NCBI GenBank assembly: GCA_956465555.1
Contig: OY101118.1
Coordinates: 3,059,751 to 3,123,750 of the forward strand
Reading direction: 5' to 3'
Origin: Nitzschia sp. pyKryTriq1
Taxonomy: Eukaryota; Bacillariophyta; Bacillariophyceae; Bacillariales; Bacillariaceae
DNA: 64,000 nucleotides
A model generated the notes under the pieces. That model made no database searches. It had not been told where the DNA came from and saw nothing but the letters and a program-made list of their open reading frames with translations. The position numbers and the translations under genes are program-made. Numbering within the stretch: the first letter of the stretch is position 1; each line of letters opens with the position of its first letter. Shown here in pieces: positions 61,092 through 64,000 of the stretch.

Positions 61092-61976
61092 CTAGTAAGA
61101 TGGTCGTTCCCACTTGAGAACGTATTGGTACATCATGAACCAATGAGTGGCAGCGGCCAGAATGACAAAAATATGCCACAGCTCGTGAAAGCCAAACCGC
61201 CCGGGATACGGATTCGGATGCTCGGTCGAATAAATGATTCCACCAATGGTATACAAGACGCCCCCAAACACCATCAGACCGACTCCTCCCCATCCCATGA
61301 CGGGAAGCAGCCAAAAGGTCATAAAGGCGCCCAACCAGCCCAGTGTGACGTACATGGTCATGGTCAACCATTTCGGAGCCTTGTCAAAGTATCGTCCGGT
61401 GAAAAACATACTCGACAAACTCAAGACCCATACTACCGAAAAGAACGTCCAGCCGACGGTCGTATACGGAAAAAAGACGAGACAGAGGGGAGTAAAGGTT
61501 CCTGCAATGAGTGGAAATATTGCGAGATAATCCCACTTTTGAAAGAATCGTTCCCACTCGGGTGTCGTCGTAATGGCATGGTGCAAGGTACTCGCTCCGA
61601 ATAAAAACATGAGACTGCTCCCGTAGATGGCAAAGGAAACGATTTTCCACGGCGCTCCCTGTGCCGAGGCGTCCGTCACCAGAAGGGCCGTGGCCAGGAC
61701 GCTCATGAAAAATCCTGCCAAATGAGAGATGGAATTGAATACTTCGTCGGTCGAATGGATGCTACCATCGCGGCTCTTTTCTCCCACGTGTCCAAAATCC
61801 GTAAATCTCCAAAAGCAGTCGATGTCGATATCTTGCTCGGTCTGCATGCCATGATAGGGGTGCTGATAGCTGCTGCTGCTGCCGCTGGTGCTGTTTCTAT
61901 CACCGTTGTTGTTGTTGTTGTTGTTGGATCGAATGAGCCCTTCGTTCGGGGTGCTGTTGAGAGAGTCGCGATCCAT
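61092..61976 (-). CDS. PAQR / hemolysin-III-family seven-TM protein
   Basis: Single exon, 294 residues. The first 75 residues are Asn/Ser-rich (AAC triplets) and cytosolic. The PAQR core follows with seven TMs. The metal-site motifs are 'STDEVFNSISHLAGFFMSV' (TM1), 'FGASTLHHAI' (Ser and His), 'KWDYLAIFPLIAGTFTPLCL' (Asp) and 'GFHELWHIFVILAAATHWFM' (H-x3-H). This set is the zinc site of ceramidase-like hydrolases such as the adiponectin receptors. By length and loops it is closer to the hemolysin-III subgroup found in bacteria and protists. Despite that name, members are membrane enzymes or sensors of host metabolism. The substrate is unknown; sphingolipid turnover is a fair guess. Confidence 0.9.
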   Translation of the reverse strand: MDRDSLNSTPNEGLIRSNNNNNNNGDRNSTSGSSSSYQHPYHGMQTEQDIDIDCFWRFTDFGHVGEKSRDGSIHSTDEVFNSISHLAGFFMSVLATALLVTDASAQGAPWKIVSFAIYGSSLMFLFGASTLHHAITTTPEWERFFQKWDYLAIFPLIAGTFTPLCLVFFPYTTVGWTFFSVVWVLSLSSMFFTGRYFDKAPKWLTMTMYVTLGWLGAFMTFWLLPVMGWGGVGLMVFGGVLYTIGGIIYSTEHPNPYPGRFGFHELWHIFVILAAATHWFMMYQYVLKWERPSY

Positions 61977-62710
61977 TATTCTTGGTTAATAGTTTGAGTT
62001 AGGTAGAAGTATTAATGACTGTATTATTTTGTTTGAGGTATTTTTTTAGAGTATTTTTAGAGGGTTTGATGATGATGAAAATATGGCCGTTGCTCACATT
62101 GCGCCGAGCGGGGTCTTCTTGTGAAGAAGAAGAAGAGGAAAAAGAAGATGAAGAGATGCCTGTGGCGAAGAAGAGAAGAATACCTGTACGACTTTCACCG
62201 GTATTGCTTTTCTTCGCGATAAATAATGATGATGCGTCGCTTTTCCGTTGCCGCGTCATCACGCCAACTAATATCGCTGAAACAAAGCATCTGGCTGGGA
62301 TTTCATTTTGTATTCGCCCCCTATTCGCCGCCATGCAAGCATGACGACGACTGACTCCTCCTCCTCCTCCCTCTCCTCACAAGAAGAATAATACTTCACT
62401 ACTTCTTGTACTTATCTCTCTATCTATCTCTGCTCTCATTCTATGTAATTGGAGAGGAGTATGCAGTGCTAGAATTTTCGCGAGACTAGTGTACGTGGCC
62501 TACTTCTTTGCCTCCTCTCTCTACTACTAGAAGAGCAACAAGAAGAACAAGCCCCACCACGCGTCGCTCCTCTAAGATACGATATTGTCGTGCTAGCAGT
62601 ACTAGAGAGCAAAGAAGAAAGAGATACTATACGTTCTTTCTTGTTCAGTATGTAAGTAGCGCACCTGCTGCTCTTGTAACGTGTAACTTCTAAATGAAAT
62701 AGGACCCCTA
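61977..62710. other. Spacer between PAQR gene and right-edge gene
   Basis: About 730 bases. A Glu-coding purine run (gaagaagaagaag) near 62120 and CTACTACTAG motifs near 62520 and 62705 are the only notable items. No gene is supported. Confidence 0.45.
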
Positions 62711-64000
62711 CTAGTATTCCCTGCTCTGATACGGCGGCAGCAAGGAGGATACAGGATCTTGTTTTGGATGATCATGATGATGCCGCCGAAATTTTTTCTT
62801 CTTCGAGAAGGAGGGGGTAGTAGTAGTAGTAGTAGTAGCCAGCTCCATTTGCTGCTTTTGACTTTTAGCGATCGAATACTTGAGCTTCTCAACGGAGTTG
62901 CTGCCGTGACGAGGACGATCTCGGACGACAGAAGCCTTCTTCTTCTTCGTCATAGTACCATTGAGTTTTGTTGTCTTCTTTGGCGGCTTCTTCTGCCGGT
63001 TATCAACAAGAATGTTCTTGTTGCTTTCTCTCAACAACTGGCCCGTATGCGTATGCCGGACGGCCGATGATGGTGCCTTGGCGCTACTTAGTATCTTCTT
63101 GTTGGTGGCCGCATTTGTAGTTTGGTTTGACCCCTTTTCGCCTTTCTTTTCTTCTTTGGTCGTCTTCACCCGAGCTTCTCTCGACATCATGGAGACCCAG
63201 AACCTCTTACGAGGAGCTACTTTTCCATTTCCGCTTACTACCAACTTGGCGGAGGCGTTTCTTTTCTTCTTCTTTTCTACGCGTAGAGAGGAGCAGAGAG
63301 CCTCGTAGTCCCTCAAAATCGTTGACTTTAGCCTTTCAATGGCATTTCTTTCAGCATGGCACTTTTTATGTAGATATTGGTCACAAATGTCATGATCCGC
63401 GTAGTAAGGATAAATCCTCTTTTGGGCACTGGTTTCCCGGACTAATTCTAGGCAATGGATGCACTCCCTTTGTTCTCCCATCACCATCGTTGCGAGAGTA
63501 TCGAACCAATCTGACGGAGACGTACTGGTATTCGTAGTTAGTTCGGTTTGCGTCGCCACTCTAGCCGGATGCGTGTTAAGAAGCGATCCATGTTCTTCGG
63601 TCATTTGCTTGACACCATCACCTGCTTTGGTAGTGCTAGCAGTCACCGAAGAATGAGTATTTCTTTCATCCTCACAAGCTGACTCTGGAGCTCCACCTCC
63701 ACCTTTTGCTTCAAGAACTGACATTTCTCCACATTCAAAAGCCGGAGAATCGTTGATAAACGCCTTTGTTTGAGTCACTGCTGGGAGCGACGTAGCTTGT
63801 GGTGGCATCACGACGAAGAAGAATCCCGAAGAGACACGGACTTTGCTCTCGAGTGGTGCTTCCCCGTCTTCGTCAGAAGATGATACTTCCTTGGTGCCCG
63901 CAGCCAAATTGAGACTATCGAGTGGTACTTCCACTTGTTCGGCGGAAAATGATGGATGATCTTGTTCCGTCCATGCAGCAAAATGCACCCTGTCGAGTGG
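62711..64000 (-). CDS. Cys/His-rich protein, 5' end outside the window
   Basis: Open to the right edge, so the start and probably more exons lie beyond 64000; at least 430 residues are here. The first in-window codons continue a repeat-like pattern, 'PLDRVHFAA' and then 'VPLDSLNLAAG' and 'APLESKVRVSSG', so an N-terminal tandem repeat is likely. The centre has a possible zinc-binding cluster, 'ECIHCLEL' then 'YADHDICDQYLHKKCHAE', with a C-x2-C and H/C pairs spaced as in small treble-clef or PHD-like fingers. The C-terminal 220 residues are very basic (Lys runs), with a Thr run and His cluster before a final 'YQSREY'. It is probably nuclear. Family not recognised. Confidence 0.65.
   Translation of the reverse strand, partial: PLDRVHFAAWTEQDHPSFSAEQVEVPLDSLNLAAGTKEVSSSDEDGEAPLESKVRVSSGFFFVVMPPQATSLPAVTQTKAFINDSPAFECGEMSVLEAKGGGGAPESACEDERNTHSSVTASTTKAGDGVKQMTEEHGSLLNTHPARVATQTELTTNTSTSPSDWFDTLATMVMGEQRECIHCLELVRETSAQKRIYPYYADHDICDQYLHKKCHAERNAIERLKSTILRDYEALCSSLRVEKKKKRNASAKLVVSGNGKVAPRKRFWVSMMSREARVKTTKEEKKGEKGSNQTTNAATNKKILSSAKAPSSAVRHTHTGQLLRESNKNILVDNRQKKPPKKTTKLNGTMTKKKKASVVRDRPRHGSNSVEKLKYSIAKSQKQQMELATTTTTTTPSFSKKKKFRRHHHDHPKQDPVSSLLPPYQSREY

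Noticed and set aside
61092-61976. Reading the hemolysin-III-family gene as a toxin.
   Set aside because: The family name is historical; the protein is a PAQR-type seven-TM protein with the metal-site residues of ceramidase-like enzymes.

Overview
This window is nuclear DNA of a stramenopile, most likely a pennate diatom. Four things point there. Genes have few, short GT-AG introns. Precursors carry a signal peptide followed by an 'A-F-A-P'-like cleavage motif, typical of diatom plastid import (best seen in the 6-phosphogluconolactonase gene near 60 kb). Several proteins belong to families I know mainly from diatoms: the DUF6824 partner of CRAL-TRIO, the 'VSF...GDHP' and 'RGLE...VLDEQE' families, and kringle modules on secreted enzymes. 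Spacers are crowded with TAC/GTA and CTAGTAG palindromes. I cannot name the species from sequence alone. I found no rRNA, tRNA or CRISPR array, and nothing bacterial.

Layout. 0-4 kb: the 5' part of a BCCT transporter gene, then two copies of a 51-bp-monomer array around a small two-exon gene, then a foldback MITE. 4-13 kb: a secreted phosphodiesterase with three kringles, a large gene-poor stretch, a sugar-porter gene with one intron, and a four-TM coiled-coil protein. 13-23 kb: a CRAL-TRIO/DUF6824 gene and a five-exon SENP/ULP SUMO-protease-like gene on the minus strand, a young TRIM element with identical LTRs, and an ankyrin-repeat gene. 23-33 kb: a type II membrane glycosyltransferase-like gene, a membrane LRR protein, a tail-anchored MTHFR-like protein and a membrane histidine phosphatase. 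33-44 kb: an FSH1-type serine hydrolase, a Nudix plus PPDK-regulatory-protein fusion, two diatom-specific families, a globin-like gene, an Mpv17-family gene with a frameshift, and a secreted or plastid protein. 44-56 kb: a cupredoxin-like cell-surface protein, a trypsin-like protease, a PI-PLC-like protein with a roughly 570-residue coiled coil between its X and Y halves, and a helical-repeat protein. 56-64 kb: a repeat-rich spacer, a DUF423/TMEM256 protein, a plastid 6-phosphogluconolactonase, a PAQR/hemolysin-III-family membrane protein, and a partial Cys/His-rich protein at the right edge.

The genes do not form one pathway. They are ordinary single nuclear genes, often in convergent or divergent pairs. 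Loose themes are cell-surface and secreted proteins (kringle enzyme, protease, cupredoxin, LRR, histidine phosphatase), membrane transport (BCCT, sugar porter), lipid and inositol signalling (PLC-like, CRAL-TRIO) and plastid carbon metabolism (phosphogluconolactonase, PPDK-regulator fusion). The most unusual items are the Nudix-PDRP fusion, the PLC-like protein with altered catalytic residues and a giant coiled-coil linker, the triple-kringle phosphodiesterase, and the miniature LTR element with Pol III-box-like motifs.
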